This document shows, one piece after another, positions 26,251-34,666 of a stretch of 64,000 nucleotides of DNA (within the stretch, counting starts at the first letter, position 1; each line of letters begins with the position of its first letter). The notes below the pieces were generated by a model. It did not search any database and was not told where the DNA came from. It saw only the letters and a program-made list of their open reading frames with translations. The position numbers and the translations under genes were made by a program. Source of the stretch: PSRF01 sp051000815 (GTDB taxonomy: Bacteria > Acidobacteriota > Blastocatellia > Pyrinomonadales > Pyrinomonadaceae); the NCBI GenBank assembly GCA_051000815.1, contig JBPCNX010000098.1, positions 96,339 to 160,338 on the forward strand, read 5' to 3'.

Positions 26251-26306
26251 GCGCAGGCCTACGGCTTTCTTCTAACACCCTCTCATTCACACCGGGCTTC
26301 AGCCCG

Positions 26307-28841
26307 GTGAAACACGGCCTCCCGCAGTCGATAGCGGTTTTGCCTTTCCGCGTACTCGGCGGAATCGGACCCGCCGAAAATACCGGCGACGAATACCTGG
26401 GCCTGGGTCTCACTGATGCGCTGATCACGCGCTTGAGTAATGTGCAGCGTCTAATTGTAAGGCCGACCAGCAGTGTTTTGCGCTACCGTGGAGTGGCGGT
26501 CGATCCGTTGTTGGCCGGCCGTGATCTGGGTGTCGATTATGTTGTCGATGGGAGTTTGCGCAGGGCCGGCGATCAGCTTCGGATCACGGCACAACTCCTG
26601 AGTGTCGGGGAAGGAGTAACTCGTTGGGCCGAACAGTTTGATGAGCGCGCTACCGACGTATTGCAAATCGAAGATTCCATCTCCGAACAGGTCGCAACCG
26701 CACTGTTGCCGCAGCTCACACGCGACGAGAAACGCCAACTGTCAAAGCGCGGAACCGAGAACCCCGAAGCGTTCGAGTCTTATTTACGCGGACGGTTACT
26801 ACTGGAACACCTAACCGTGACAGGTTTTGCCAAGGCCCTCGAATGTTACAACCACGCAATCGAACTGGATCCTGAATACGCGCTTGCCTACACGGGCATA
26901 GCGGATTACTACAACTGGCTCGGAGTATTTGGGATCAGGTCGTTTGCCGAATGCTCCGCTGCTGCCAAGGAGGCGGCGAGTAAAGCGGTTGCGCTCGATC
27001 CGACATCCGCCGAGGCTTACACGGCACTTGGTTTTGCTACCGTTTGTCACGATTTCGATTGGGCCGTTGCCGAGGGTCAGCATCGGCGTGCGATTGAGAT
27101 TAACCCCAACTACGCAACCGCGCATCACTGGTTCGGATTTCATCTGGCGATGGTCGGGCGCTTTGATGAGGCGCTTCGGGAACTCTCGCGCGCCCGCGAA
27201 CTGGACCCCCTTTCGCCGAGCATAATGCAGGCGCAAGGTTGGTGCTACTACCAGGCCCGGCGCTTTGACGAATCGATCACTACATACCGCAACATGCTCG
27301 AAGCTGTGCCGGATTTTTCCTATGGGCTGGGTACTTTTGCCTGGACCCTTCGGCACGCCGGCGACGCAAACGAAGCCGTCGAAGTGGCGAAAAAGGCTGT
27401 GGCGCTATCGGGCGGACAGATTTTTGTGGCGGTTCTGGGAGCGAGTTATGCAGCCGCGGGACAAGTGGACGAGGCCCTCGCGATCCTCGGCCAGCTGCAC
27501 GAGATGTCTCAGCATACTTACGTCTCGCCGTATCAGCGGGCGCTGATTCATCTTGCCCTGGGCGAGAAAGACACAGCGCTGGCGTTGCTGCGTGAAGCTT
27601 ATGTCGTCAACGACGGCTGGCTCGTTTGGCTGGGCGTTGAACCGCAGCTTGATCCACTGAGAGGTGAGCCGGAGTTTGAAGAACTGCTGACCAAAACAAG
27701 AAATCCGGTTGCGGGCCGTGAAGCGGTATCCGCCCATGCAGCGGCAGCCGCGGCCGCGCGAAGCCGCAGTGAGTTGCGCTCGAGTGGCGCTCCGGTCACA
27801 TCGCCTGTGCCTTTTCCCTCGCCGCAGACTCAGGCTGGCGGCAATGAAGAAGCGCGGCAGTTGTACACAGCCGGACGTTACTATGCGACCCGGCGCAGCG
27901 CTGATGGTTTGAAGCAGGCCATCGAACGACTGGAACGGGCGGTCGAACTCGATCCGGATTTCGCCCTGGCCCACTCGGAACTCGCTGACTGTTATGCCCT
28001 CCTTAATTGGTTTATCGAACCGCCGCCTTCCGCAGCATGGCAGCGCGCCAGGGAATCTGCGACCAGGGCAGTCGAAGCTGATCCGGAGTTGGCCGAAGCG
28101 CACGCCTCGCTTGGTTTCGTCAGACTGCATTACGATCGCGATTGGTCCGAAGCCGAGCGGGAATTGCGGAAAGCAATCGAATTGAAGCCGAGTAACCAGG
28201 TCGCTCATCGCTGGTATGCCTACAGCCTTTCAGCGATGGGGCGCCACGACGAAGCAGCGGTGGAAATCGAACACGCGCGTGAAATCTCGCCAAGGTCACC
28301 GGTGATCGCGACGGCGCTGGCGAATGTGCTGTTCCTGGCGGGCAAATTTGACGACACGATTGAGCAGTGCCGCAAGGCGCTCGATCTCGATCCCGGGGCA
28401 GTGGCTGCACACACAATTCTCCGCTGGGCATATGAGAAAAAAGGAATGTACAGCGAAGCCCTGGCGACGTTTGAACAGGAGCGCAGCTTTGCCGGAGATA
28501 CTCCTACGACGCGCGCGAAACTCGCTCACGTGCTGGCAGTCGTCGGCAGGCACGACGAAGCCCGGGTGATTCTGGAAGAAATCCTCGCGCGTCGGCAGGA
28601 AGAATGGGTTACCGCCTATGAGATAGCTATCATTTACTGTTTACTGGGCGACCACATGAACGCTTTGCGTTGGCTGACACAAGCAGAAAGGGAGCACGCC
28701 GTGGGGTTCACCTTCGTGCGCGTCGACCCACATCTGGAAGCACTCCGATCAAATCCTCATTTCGTGAACTGTTGCGGGGCACGGACAAAACTATACCGTG
28801 ACGTCGCTTGCACTCCGGCTTTGCCGCTCTCAGTGCGGTGA
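26307..28841 (+). CDS. TolB-like domain plus TPR protein, no N-terminal output domain
   Basis: An open frame runs from TTG 26205, but its first codons overlap the previous gene. GTG 26307, just before LPQSIAVLPFRVLGG, is the first sensible start, giving about 844 residues. The TolB N-terminal-like domain spans about 1-130 (DEYLGLGLTDALITRLSNV, DYVVDGSLRRAGDQLRITAQL). Two TPR blocks follow, separated by an Ala-rich linker near residue 470. In relatives this module follows a kinase, a cyclase or a winged-helix domain that is missing here. The GTG lies in a CCGGGCTTCAGCCCGG palindrome, so the 5' end may have been remodelled. The role is unknown; TPRs imply protein partners. Confidence 0.65.
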   Translation: MKHGLPQSIAVLPFRVLGGIGPAENTGDEYLGLGLTDALITRLSNVQRLIVRPTSSVLRYRGVAVDPLLAGRDLGVDYVVDGSLRRAGDQLRITAQLLSVGEGVTRWAEQFDERATDVLQIEDSISEQVATALLPQLTRDEKRQLSKRGTENPEAFESYLRGRLLLEHLTVTGFAKALECYNHAIELDPEYALAYTGIADYYNWLGVFGIRSFAECSAAAKEAASKAVALDPTSAEAYTALGFATVCHDFDWAVAEGQHRRAIEINPNYATAHHWFGFHLAMVGRFDEALRELSRARELDPLSPSIMQAQGWCYYQARRFDESITTYRNMLEAVPDFSYGLGTFAWTLRHAGDANEAVEVAKKAVALSGGQIFVAVLGASYAAAGQVDEALAILGQLHEMSQHTYVSPYQRALIHLALGEKDTALALLREAYVVNDGWLVWLGVEPQLDPLRGEPEFEELLTKTRNPVAGREAVSAHAAAAAAARSRSELRSSGAPVTSPVPFPSPQTQAGGNEEARQLYTAGRYYATRRSADGLKQAIERLERAVELDPDFALAHSELADCYALLNWFIEPPPSAAWQRARESATRAVEADPELAEAHASLGFVRLHYDRDWSEAERELRKAIELKPSNQVAHRWYAYSLSAMGRHDEAAVEIEHAREISPRSPVIATALANVLFLAGKFDDTIEQCRKALDLDPGAVAAHTILRWAYEKKGMYSEALATFEQERSFAGDTPTTRAKLAHVLAVVGRHDEARVILEEILARRQEEWVTAYEIAIIYCLLGDHMNALRWLTQAEREHAVGFTFVRVDPHLEALRSNPHFVNCCGARTKLYRDVACTPALPLSVR

Positions 28842-28929
28842 AGCTTCTCTCATCGGTCCAACACTCTTTTGATCCTCATTGCGAGGCCTCGCGAGTCAAC
28901 GAACCCCACCGTAAGCCGGTTTACACACA

Positions 28930-29020
28930 ACTCATGTTTAGTGCTGGTTCGTGTTGTTTCGTGGTTCGTCGTACCTCCTACCTAATCATACGATCCACGA
29001 AGTCACACTAAACGGCACGA
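28930..29020. repeat. inverted repeat (TTCGTG / CACGAA type)
   Basis: TGGTTCGTGTTGTTTCGTGG on the left is matched by CCACGAAGTCACACTAAACGG and CACGAA on the right, a weaker relative of the 11003 element. It fills the gap before the MATE gene; no gene is supported at 28842-29116. Confidence 0.6.
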
Positions 29021-29116
29021 AAGGGTTGAGGCCTCCGAAAGGCACAACGAGAGACCTTAGGGGTCCGCAAGCTTGCCAAACTCTGCTTTATCACTTATCA
29101 CTCATCACTAGAGAAC

Positions 29117-30559
29117 ATGACTACCGTACTCGACGAAGTCGATATCCCCGATCTGCCACCGTCAACCAAGCCGCGTTACGACAGATCCATCGTTGACGGA
29201 CCTTTGAATCGAGCGGTGTGGAAGATTGCCTGGCCGACAATGCTCACGAACATGATTGGCGGCTTGCAGGGCATCGTCGACCACGCTCTGGTCGGCAATC
29301 TCATCGGCTTCAAAGCCAACGCGGCTATCGGCGTGGCCTGGCAGATCTTCATCGTCGTCATCGTCTTCATCACTTCGCTGTTCACCGGCATGAGTGTGCT
29401 CGTCTCGCGTTTCGCTGGTGCAAACGATGAAGACAAAGTGAACCGCACCGTTTACCAGGCGTTCCTTACCGCGATCTTTATCTCGCTCGGCATCATGGCG
29501 CCGGTAGGTTATTTCGCAGCACCTGCCCTGCTCGATCTCGTCAACGCCGCGCCCGACGTCAAAGCCGAGGCGCTGCCATTCCTCCGTATCATGTTTGTGT
29601 TCAGCATCGGCATGCTGATCTTCTTCATGCTCAGTGGCGCGCTGCGCTCGGCTGGCGATGCACGCACTCCCATGATCCTCGGAATCGTGATGACTGTCCT
29701 GAATCTGGTACTGAATATCATTCTAATTCGCGGAGTGGGACCGATCCCCTCGTTTGGCACGGCTGGATCCGCAATGGGGACAGTAATCGCATCTGGACTC
29801 GTGGCGATGTACGCGCTCTGGAAACTTTGGCGCGGCGGCTGGGTGGTTTCATTTCCTCGCGGACATCGTTCGAGTCCGGACTGGACGATTATCCGGGCTC
29901 TCTTTCGCTTCGGTTTACCGACCGGTATCCAGGGAATCGCAATGAATGTCGGCGGCGTTTTTATGCTGGCGTTTATCGGTTCGTTGGCACAAAGTGCAGC
30001 GGCGCAAGCGGCGTTTGCCGTTTCTTATTCACAACTTTTTTCCTTAATTACCTGGACCGCGGTGGGACTGATGGGAGCGGCTGCGGCAGTCGCCGGACAA
30101 AACCTCGGCGCCGGCCATCCCGATCGAGCCAACGCTGCGGTGCACGTCGCTGCGCGTTTTGGATTTGCCGGCGCCGCATTCATTGGCATCTTCTTTCTCT
30201 TCTTCCCCCGCCAACTGCTCGCCATCTTCGGCATGCACGACCCTGCGGTTGTGGACATTGGTGTCCAGCTCCTGCGCGTCTTGAGTGTTTCAGGTCTTTT
30301 AGTCGCCGTCGCGCTCACATACACCGGTGGATTGCAGGGGACAGGCGACACGCGGAGTCCGCTCTACATCTCGATCGTTTCGCAGATCATTGTGCCACTC
30401 GGTATCTGTTTCGTGATTCAACAAACCGGCAAACTTGATCCGCTCGACATCTGGATCGCGATCCTCGTCGGTCACGCTACCCGCTGCGCGCTCAGCGTGC
30501 TTCGTTTCAATCAGGGCAAATGGCGCGCGATTGCAGTCGACATCACACAGCAGCATTAA
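29117..30559 (+). CDS. MATE family efflux transporter
   Basis: A 480-residue protein with about twelve membrane helices in two pseudo-repeats. The opening IAWPTMLTNMIGGLQGIVDHALVGNLIG, the LRSAGDARTPMILGIVMTVLNLVLNIIL segment and LQGTGDTRSPLYISIVSQI match MATE exporters, which expel cationic drugs or metabolites against Na+ or H+. It is monocistronic. The start at ATG 29117 is the first in frame after a repeat-rich gap; no strong ribosome binding site is visible. Confidence 0.88.
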   Translation: MTTVLDEVDIPDLPPSTKPRYDRSIVDGPLNRAVWKIAWPTMLTNMIGGLQGIVDHALVGNLIGFKANAAIGVAWQIFIVVIVFITSLFTGMSVLVSRFAGANDEDKVNRTVYQAFLTAIFISLGIMAPVGYFAAPALLDLVNAAPDVKAEALPFLRIMFVFSIGMLIFFMLSGALRSAGDARTPMILGIVMTVLNLVLNIILIRGVGPIPSFGTAGSAMGTVIASGLVAMYALWKLWRGGWVVSFPRGHRSSPDWTIIRALFRFGLPTGIQGIAMNVGGVFMLAFIGSLAQSAAAQAAFAVSYSQLFSLITWTAVGLMGAAAAVAGQNLGAGHPDRANAAVHVAARFGFAGAAFIGIFFLFFPRQLLAIFGMHDPAVVDIGVQLLRVLSVSGLLVAVALTYTGGLQGTGDTRSPLYISIVSQIIVPLGICFVIQQTGKLDPLDIWIAILVGHATRCALSVLRFNQGKWRAIAVDITQQH

Positions 30560-30562
30560 ACC

Positions 30563-30684
30563 ATCCTCAGATTCCGCAGATTACACAGATTCAAGTTCAG
30601 CAAAGGAGTTGACGTCTAAATCAAACCCGCAATCGCAGCTTATTATTGCGATTTCTTAATCTGTGTAATCTGTGTAATCTGTGG
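30563..30684. repeat. inverted repeat (CAGATTACACAGATT / AATCTGTGTAATCTG)
   Basis: TCCGCAGATTACACAGATT at 30574-30592 is answered by AATCTGTGTAATCTGTGTAATCTGTGG at 30658-30684. The same unit recurs near 33190, 33781, 34430, 41314 and 41997, making it the most widespread low-complexity element here. Confidence 0.8.
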
Positions 30685-30770
30685 ATAACTCGACTTCTTT
30701 AACATCCCGACACTCATCCGTGAAGTCTGTTTGTATAGTGAACCATGGAACTAATACACAGGGGGGGATC

Positions 30771-31277
30771 ATGGAAGACGCAAACAAATCATCTGCTGAC
30801 TTTCAAAAATTACGGGAAATGGTCAAAGACATAGATTTTTGCATGTTGACTACCGTCGATGAGAACAACGACCTGCATAGTCGACCAATGTCGCTCAACC
30901 GGGAAGTTGATCGGGCGGGCAATCTCTGGTTTTTCACGGCAGCAAGCTCGCACAAAGTTTCCGAGGTCGACCGCATTCCCAGGTGCAATGTGAGTTTTGC
31001 CAAGCCCGATGATCATCGGTACGTTTCGATCAGCGGCACTGCCGAACTGGTAAGGGACAAACAAAAGATCAAAGAGTTGTGGAAGCCGGAGCTCAAGGCC
31101 TGGTTTCCTGATGGGGCAGACGATCCCGATCTGGCCCTGCTTCGTGTGGGAATTGAAAAAGCGGAATACTGGGACAGTCCGGGAGGCACAGTTGCCCATG
31201 TGATCAGTTTCGTCTCCGCGTTAGTCACAGGCGAACAAGCCGATTGGGGCGAGAACAAAAAATTCGATCTGCGATAA
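30771..31277 (+). CDS. pyridoxamine 5'-phosphate oxidase-like flavoprotein (general stress protein 26 type)
   Basis: A 168-residue split-barrel flavin-binding protein: FCMLTTVDENNDLHSRPMSL, LWFFTAASSHKVSEV and VSISGTAELVRDKQKIKELW match the general stress protein 26 group. These bind FMN or F420 rather than making pyridoxal phosphate. The frame opens at 30681 in a repeat arm; ATG 30771, after a GGGGGGG stretch, gives the standard N-terminus. The physiological substrate is unknown. Confidence 0.85.
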   Translation: MEDANKSSADFQKLREMVKDIDFCMLTTVDENNDLHSRPMSLNREVDRAGNLWFFTAASSHKVSEVDRIPRCNVSFAKPDDHRYVSISGTAELVRDKQKIKELWKPELKAWFPDGADDPDLALLRVGIEKAEYWDSPGGTVAHVISFVSALVTGEQADWGENKKFDLR

Positions 31278-31365
31278 CCAAGCCAAGGTCCAAGCTCCTG
31301 TCTCGTCACCTTGCCAGCTCGGGCTGATTGTTGTTTCCTGACGGTATCGGAGGTTTTCTCTGACA

Positions 31366-31974
31366 ATGAATCATTCTGAATCGACTCACGTTCATGAGGA
31401 GGGAAAGAACTTCGCTGAGGTCCCGTCCCTTGCATATTCCCTCCTCTCGGGTGGGCTCGGTTTCGGTGTTGTAAGTTTAGTTGTATTCGCGACGGTGGCG
31501 TTCGGCGAGAGGTGGATGTACACCAACCTCGGTGTAGTCGGTGCTTACCTTGCCTGGACTGCTCTCTTTATTGTGTTAGGAGGTACCGTGTTGGGCTCGC
31601 TCGTCGTCGGGCGCTGGCAGCTTCCGAAATTCTACCTTCTCTTCGGCCTGGCTTTTTTCGCGTACGCCGCGGGTTGGGTCGTCGCATACTTCGCCTTTCG
31701 TGGTGTCCTGGGTGAATGGCTCGGTTCGTTTGCGGGCTCGCTCCTGATGGGCTCGACCCTCGCCGCCGGGTTTGGTGTCGCAAGCTCCGCACCGAAGTTA
31801 TCTGTTGTGCTGTTCGCAGCAAACTCAGTCGGATACTTTCTTGGCTCTGCGCTCAACAATTCGGTTGGCGGTAGTGCGGGGATGCTGTTGTGGGGAACAG
31901 CATACGGCCTTTGTTTGGGCGCAGGACTCGGAGCCGTCCTCTATCTTGCCCAGACCCAGCGCGGCGCTGGTTGA
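31366..31974 (+). CDS. polytopic membrane protein, unknown
   Basis: A 202-residue protein with about six hydrophobic segments rich in Gly, Ala and Phe after a soluble N-terminus of about 20 residues. I do not recognise a family. The charged loops are short and no metal or catalytic motif is visible. It lies 90 bp after the stress flavoprotein gene in the same direction, which allows but does not prove a shared transcript. Confidence 0.65.
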   Translation: MNHSESTHVHEEGKNFAEVPSLAYSLLSGGLGFGVVSLVVFATVAFGERWMYTNLGVVGAYLAWTALFIVLGGTVLGSLVVGRWQLPKFYLLFGLAFFAYAAGWVVAYFAFRGVLGEWLGSFAGSLLMGSTLAAGFGVASSAPKLSVVLFAANSVGYFLGSALNNSVGGSAGMLLWGTAYGLCLGAGLGAVLYLAQTQRGAG

Positions 31975-32141
31975 GTGGTATTTTCATGCTCGCATTGAGT
32001 CTCACACGCGCTGCTAAACCGACAATGCTCTGCAAGGCTTGTCATTGACTTGGGTTAATCCCGTGGACTATTTTCACTCCGATGCTCTGTTTTTAGTTTA
32101 CCAACCAGGTTCCTAACGCTCATCACACACAGGAGTTGGTC

Positions 32142-32546
32142 ATGAGAGCTTTCTTGTTGTCCTCTTCAATAGTCGCGCTTCTTGGTTCAACCGCATTCTT
32201 CCAGGTACAGACAACGAAAGCACCGATTGAGGCGGGTATGGGGTGTGTAGATGTAACCAGGAAACTTGATTCACAAGTAAAGAACGGGCAAATGATCGTC
32301 TCGCAGTGCTGCGGAGGACTGAAACTTCTTGCCGATGTTAAGGAAGAAACGGTCAACAAGAAAAAAGTAAAACATATTTTGAAGTGGCATGTTGTGAATG
32401 CAAATGCCAAAGAACTCGAGGCAGATTTAGGAACTGCGATTAGAGAGCGTGTGAAAGCCGGTAACGAAACCATCAGATTCGAAGAAACCATAATTGTTGT
32501 TAAAGAGCCGAAAGTCTGCTTCATTGTTGGCCGAAAAAACAGGTAA
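32142..32546 (+). CDS. small secreted protein, unknown
   Basis: A 134-residue product with a signal peptide (MRAFLLSSSIVALLGSTAFFQ). The mature part has a CCGG pair near residue 65 and Cys near 33 and 128, suggesting disulfides, and is otherwise Lys/Glu-rich. AGGAG at 32131-32135 sits six bases before ATG 32142, so this start is well supported. No family is recognised. Confidence 0.65.
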   Translation: MRAFLLSSSIVALLGSTAFFQVQTTKAPIEAGMGCVDVTRKLDSQVKNGQMIVSQCCGGLKLLADVKEETVNKKKVKHILKWHVVNANAKELEADLGTAIRERVKAGNETIRFEETIIVVKEPKVCFIVGRKNR

Positions 32547-32559
32547 TTAAAAGAATGGC

Positions 32560-32640
32560 CGGGCTTGAATGTAGCAGGCTCCCGGTTGCTTCGGGTCTTA
32601 CAGGTACGGAGCGGTAGCGATCGCATTCAAGAGTAAAATT
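32560..32640. repeat. half of a palindromic element
   Basis: GTAGCAGGCTCCCGGTTGC and GTACGGAGCGGTAGCGATCGC resemble the inner arms of the 14358 element (CAGTACGGGAGCGGTAGCGACC). Its inverted partner is absent, suggesting a truncated copy. Confidence 0.5.
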
Positions 32641-32702
32641 CCTTAACACGCCGGAACCAGACATCACCTTCACTCAAATCAAAAAGCAAAATCACCGCTG
32701 AC

Positions 32703-33173
32703 GTGAAAAGTACCGGCACAAATTGGGATCTGGCTTTTAAGATAATTGGTGCCGTCGTGGCCGTTGGCGGTCTTGTGTTTGGGATTTACCAATTCCAATC
32801 ACAAAGAGATAAGGGCGACAGCGAGAAGGAGACTATGCTGCGGCAGCAAAAAGTTGAGTTGTACAATAAAGCAGCTGAGGTCGCCGCGAGCTTTCCGCAA
32901 GCATCAGACCCAAAAGAAGCTGATGAAAAAAAGAAACAGTTTTGGAGTCTTTACTACGGGCAGTTGAGTATTGTTGAGGATGAAAATGTTAAAAACGCAA
33001 TGATGAGATATGGCGGCGCGTTAAAGGCGTGGGAGAAGTTAAACAGTCCGCCTTCGGATTTTTTTCCGCCCTCGGAATTTACATACTATCCAGACGGTTC
33101 CCAATCGGGAATCACTTTTGAGCAATTGTCTTACGAATTATCCCAAGCGTGTAAAGAATCCCTTGGTAAGTGA
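32703..33173 (+). CDS. membrane-anchored protein, unknown
   Basis: A 156-residue product starting at GTG 32703, with one hydrophobic helix at about residues 9-27 (LAFKIIGAVVAVGGLVFGIYQF) followed by a hydrophilic, probably helical, region rich in Lys, Glu and Tyr. No ribosome binding site is obvious and no family is recognised. The composition is more A-rich than its neighbours. Its C-terminus ends 20 bp before a CAGATTACGCAG repeat. Confidence 0.5.
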   Translation: MKSTGTNWDLAFKIIGAVVAVGGLVFGIYQFQSQRDKGDSEKETMLRQQKVELYNKAAEVAASFPQASDPKEADEKKKQFWSLYYGQLSIVEDENVKNAMMRYGGALKAWEKLNSPPSDFFPPSEFTYYPDGSQSGITFEQLSYELSQACKESLGK

Positions 33174-33189
33174 AGGACGCATGCCGAAA

Positions 33190-33222
33190 ACGTATCCACA
33201 GATTACGCAGATTACTCAGATT
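33190..33222. repeat. CCACAGATTACGCAGATTA repeat, left copy
   Basis: ATCCACAGATTACGCAGATTA here recurs in the same orientation at 33782-33802, just beyond the other end of the ankyrin remnant. The two copies thus form direct repeats around that gene. Confidence 0.75.
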
Positions 33223-33229
33223 CAAACCC

Positions 33230-33781
33230 TCACCAACAGCTAAGTTGCTTTTGACAACCTAAGCTTAGTTGTTTTTGAACAACTGGGTTAAGTTGCTTTC
33301 CAACAATTACATTAAGAGCTTTAATTAGCAGTTGGAAGAGGGCCTTCGCTTGCGGTTGCCGCGGTGAATCCTGCTCGCCTTCGCCGGCGATGCCAACCAG
33401 CGCCGAGTAGATGGCGTCGCCCGCCATATACGACGCATTCGGATCGGCGCCCGAATCGAGGAGGATCCGCGCGATGGCAATCGCGTTGTCTAGAGTTCGC
33501 TGATGTGAGAAGCGGGTGTAACAGAGATAGAGAAGTGGCGGCCATTCTCTGGCGCCGCCGGGCTCGTTTGCCGCCTCTGGTCGTTCAGCGAGACGGCGCT
33601 GGACCTCTGCGACATCACCACACACGACGGCAGTGTAAAGACTATCGTGCGCGATCTCGGGATGTTGCTCAAGGTGTCGTTGCGCGGCGCAGTCGTACAT
33701 CCGGTGGTCGCCCTTGCCGTGAACGTGATGATCCCAGCAGGCGCACTCGAGAAACGTCGCAACAAGATCTTCGTGAGTCAT
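33230..33781 (-). CDS. ankyrin-repeat protein, C-terminally truncated
   Basis: A 183-residue product. Residues 45-140 contain ankyrin-like helices (LYTAVVCGDVAEVQRRLAER, PLLYLCYTRF, AIAIARILLDSGADPNASYM). After residue 150 the sequence degenerates into KQL-rich repeats (KQLNPVVQKQLSLGCQKQL) translated from an AAGTTGCTTTT-type repeat. Ankyrin proteins of this sort are usually longer, so this is probably a truncated gene. ATG 33781 abuts the right-hand repeat. Confidence 0.55.
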   Translation of the reverse strand: MTHEDLVATFLECACWDHHVHGKGDHRMYDCAAQRHLEQHPEIAHDSLYTAVVCGDVAEVQRRLAERPEAANEPGGAREWPPLLYLCYTRFSHQRTLDNAIAIARILLDSGADPNASYMAGDAIYSALVGIAGEGEQDSPRQPQAKALFQLLIKALNVIVGKQLNPVVQKQLSLGCQKQLSCW

Positions 33782-33835
33782 ATCCACAGATTACGCAGAT
33801 TACCCCGAATCCGGTTTTGGCGTAATCTGCGAATT
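33782..33835. repeat. CCACAGATTACGCAGATTA repeat, right copy plus inverted arm
   Basis: ATCCACAGATTACGCAGATTA is followed by the inverted arm GGCGTAATCTGCGAATT near 33820, making a local hairpin. It repeats the unit at 33190. Confidence 0.75.
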
Positions 33836-33958
33836 AAGATTTTAGTTTTTCGAGATGTCGATCCGGGTGTTCTCATCCGTCGTAGAGTTGGAAAGACAGA
33901 TTTGCGCGCAGACTGAAGAGTTTGCGTCACAAAAGTAACTGAGAAGGAGCAGACGAAA

Positions 33959-34324
33959 ATGAAATACATGTTGCTGATCTACCATGAAGAGCAGGCGTGG
34001 GATGGGTTAACCGAAGCGGAGCGGCAGAAGATTTATGCGGAATACGGCAACTTTACGCAGGAGATTATGGCGAGCGGTCATCATATCGGAGGCTCGGAGT
34101 TGCACCCGATCTCAACCGCCACAAGTGTCCGCGTGCGCGATGGGCAGCAGCTCGCGACCGATGGGCCGTTTGCTGAAACAAAAGAGCAGCTGGGCGGCTA
34201 CTACCTGATCGAGGCGCGAGATCTCGACGAAGCGATTGGGATCGCGGCGCGGATTCCTTCAGCGCGTATGGGGACTGTGGAGGTGCGGCCGGTGTCTGAG
34301 AGCGCGGCGCCGGCGAATGCGTAA
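33959..34324 (+). CDS. YCII/DGPF-domain protein
   Basis: A 121-residue YCII-related (DGPF) protein: MKYMLLIYHEEQAW opening, the ATDGPFAETKEQLGGYYLIEA signature near residue 62, and a closing MGTVEVRPV. DGPF proteins are routinely encoded beside ECF42-type sigma factors, and such a sigma gene follows at 34667. A purine run (GAGAAGGAG) precedes the ATG. The biochemical role of the family is undefined. Confidence 0.88.
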   Translation: MKYMLLIYHEEQAWDGLTEAERQKIYAEYGNFTQEIMASGHHIGGSELHPISTATSVRVRDGQQLATDGPFAETKEQLGGYYLIEARDLDEAIGIAARIPSARMGTVEVRPVSESAAPANA

Positions 34325-34334
34325 GTGAACTAGC

Positions 34335-34618
34335 CGCGGATGCACGTGGAAAAGGAAAGAGAATTAGCCGCGGATGCACGCGGAAAAGCGCGGATCAGGA
34401 AAAAGAAACACAAACAGAACTGGCCACAGATTTACACGGATGAATACGGATATAGTCAGAAAACAGTCTCGTCTTACCCTCGAGAGCAGTTTAGTCTTAC
34501 TATCGAAAGCAGTTTAGTCTCACCCTCAGGTTGTTTTCTGTATCTGTGTAAATCCGTGTTCATCTGTGGTGTATTTACTTCTCTTGATCCGCGCTTTTCC
34601 GCGTGAATCCGCGGCTGA
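34335..34618. repeat. nested inverted tract between DGPF and sigma genes
   Basis: The outer arm AGCCGCGGATGCACGCGGAAAAGCGCGGATCA pairs with GATCCGCGCTTTTCCGCGTGAATCCGCGGCT (34587-34617). The inner arm CCACAGATTTACACGGATGAATACGG (34424-34449) pairs with CTGTGTAAATCCGTGTTCATCTG (34544-34567). TCAGTTTAGTCTC-type units fill the loop. No gene is supported. Confidence 0.85.
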
Positions 34619-34666
34619 AAGTTCCCTGCTTGCATCTCGGTTTCTCGCGTGCAACTCTCACGGCCT

